DNA from: UBA11512 sp964623895
GTDB lineage: Bacteria; Bacillota; Clostridia; Oscillospirales; CAG-272
Assembly (NCBI GenBank): GCA_964623895.1
Contig: CAZUWA010000046.1
Span: 1 to 7,694 of the forward strand
Reading direction: 5' to 3'
Length of the DNA: 7,694 nucleotides
The notes under the pieces were generated by a model that saw only the letters and a program-made list of their open reading frames with translations, made no database searches and was not told the DNA's origin. Shown here piece after piece: positions 7,481-7,694 of the stretch; within the stretch, counting starts at the first letter, position 1; each line of letters starts with the position of its first letter. The position numbers were made by a program, and so were the translations under genes.

Positions 7481-7509
7481 ATTATATCATTTTTTCGCTT
7501 TGATTGCAA
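7481..7509 (-). promoter_or_regulatory. Promoter of cls
   Basis: On the minus strand, TTGCAA (7509-7504) is followed by a 17-base spacer and a perfect TATAAT (7486-7481). The transcript would start near 7474, leaving a leader of about 50 bases. In that leader, AGC-A-GGG (7444-7450) and CCCGCT (7461-7466) could form a short bulged hairpin, too weak to name as a regulatory element. Confidence 0.72.
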
Positions 7510-7569
7510 GAATTATTTGATAGGCGGCTTACTTTTGGTTAAAAAGGCGGACGCTTCTTGCTTTTATGG

Positions 7570-7651
7570 TTGTTTTTTACAGAACAGAGTTTGTTAAAAC
7601 TAACAAAAGGTTTGTTGAAATGATACAAATGGTTCGTTTATTATAAAAGAA
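7570..7651. promoter_or_regulatory. Tandem operator-like dyads upstream of the outward promoter
   Basis: Three inverted repeats stand head to tail with 3-base gaps. 7590-7607 has perfect 7-bp arms, TTTGTTA and TAACAAA, around AAAC. 7611-7629 has TTTGT and ACAAA around nine bases. 7633-7651, TTCGTTTATTATAAAAGAA, is a 19-base palindrome with one mismatched pair. A fainter fourth unit, TGTT-n8-AACA, lies at 7571-7586. Centres fall near 7578.5, 7598.5, 7620 and 7642, about two helical turns apart, and the last dyad ends 3 bases before the -35 box at 7655. The layout suggests cooperative binding of a dimeric regulator. Half-sites are only loosely conserved and A/T rich, so chance contributes some of the symmetry. 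The regulator family is not recognised. Bases 7510-7569 show nothing else. Confidence 0.5.
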
Positions 7652-7654
7652 TCA

Positions 7655-7683
7655 TTGACAAGATAACCGATTCATGTTACAAT
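7655..7683 (+). promoter_or_regulatory. Near-consensus promoter for a gene beyond the right edge
   Basis: A perfect TTGACA (7655-7660), a 17-base spacer, and TACAAT (7678-7683) preceded by TG at 7675-7676 make a strong extended -10 promoter. The predicted start of transcription is near 7690 and the gene it serves is outside the window. It is divergent from the cls promoter, with about 145 bases between the two -35 boxes. Confidence 0.8.
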
Positions 7684-7694
7684 ACCGGAAGAAA

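Noticed and set aside
7590..7607. Rex (redox repressor) binding site
   Set aside because: The arms TTGTTA/TAACAA resemble the clostridial Rex motif, but the spacing between them is 4 bases rather than the 6 that TTGTTAA-n4-TTAACAA requires, and the neighbouring dyads fit it less well.

Overview
The window looks like an ordinary chromosomal stretch of a moderate-GC member of the Bacillota, most likely a Clostridia-type anaerobe. This assignment is an inference from strong AAAGGA/GGAGGTGA ribosome binding sites, sigma-A-type promoters with TG-extended -10 boxes, a DegV/FakB gene directly followed by a FakA gene, and an FtsX-type ABC permease with its ATPase. No rRNA, tRNA, CRISPR array, transposase or phage gene was seen. 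All five protein genes appear intact.

Layout. Bases 1-127 hold a good promoter (TTGACT-17-TAGAAT) driving a two-gene ABC transporter operon: an eight-segment FtsX-family permease (128-2398) and its ATPase (2421-3179). After a 96-base gap with a weak A/T hairpin but no obvious promoter come fakB (3276-4148) and fakA (4148-5806), which overlap by one base in a TAATG junction. A perfect 15-bp hairpin flanked by A and T runs (5810-5849) ends fakA and also serves the convergent gene cls (5859-7424, minus strand), a two-HKD-motif cardiolipin synthase. The cls gene has its own promoter (TTGCAA-17-TATAAT read on the minus strand, 7509-7481). Bases 7510-7694 hold no gene. They contain a run of three, perhaps four, operator-like dyads spaced about 20-22 bp apart, ending 3 bp before the -35 box of a near-consensus extended -10 promoter that fires rightwards out of the window.

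How the genes may work together. FakB presents a fatty acid to FakA, which phosphorylates it to acyl-phosphate, an entry point to phosphatidic acid synthesis. Cardiolipin synthase acts further down the phospholipid pathway. These three genes therefore form a small neighbourhood concerned with membrane lipid supply and composition, although cls is transcribed separately. The FtsX-type transporter acts at the membrane, but its substrate cannot be read from the sequence.

I did not find a clearly new protein system. The least explained item is the dyad array and strong outward promoter at the right edge, whose regulated gene lies beyond base 7694.
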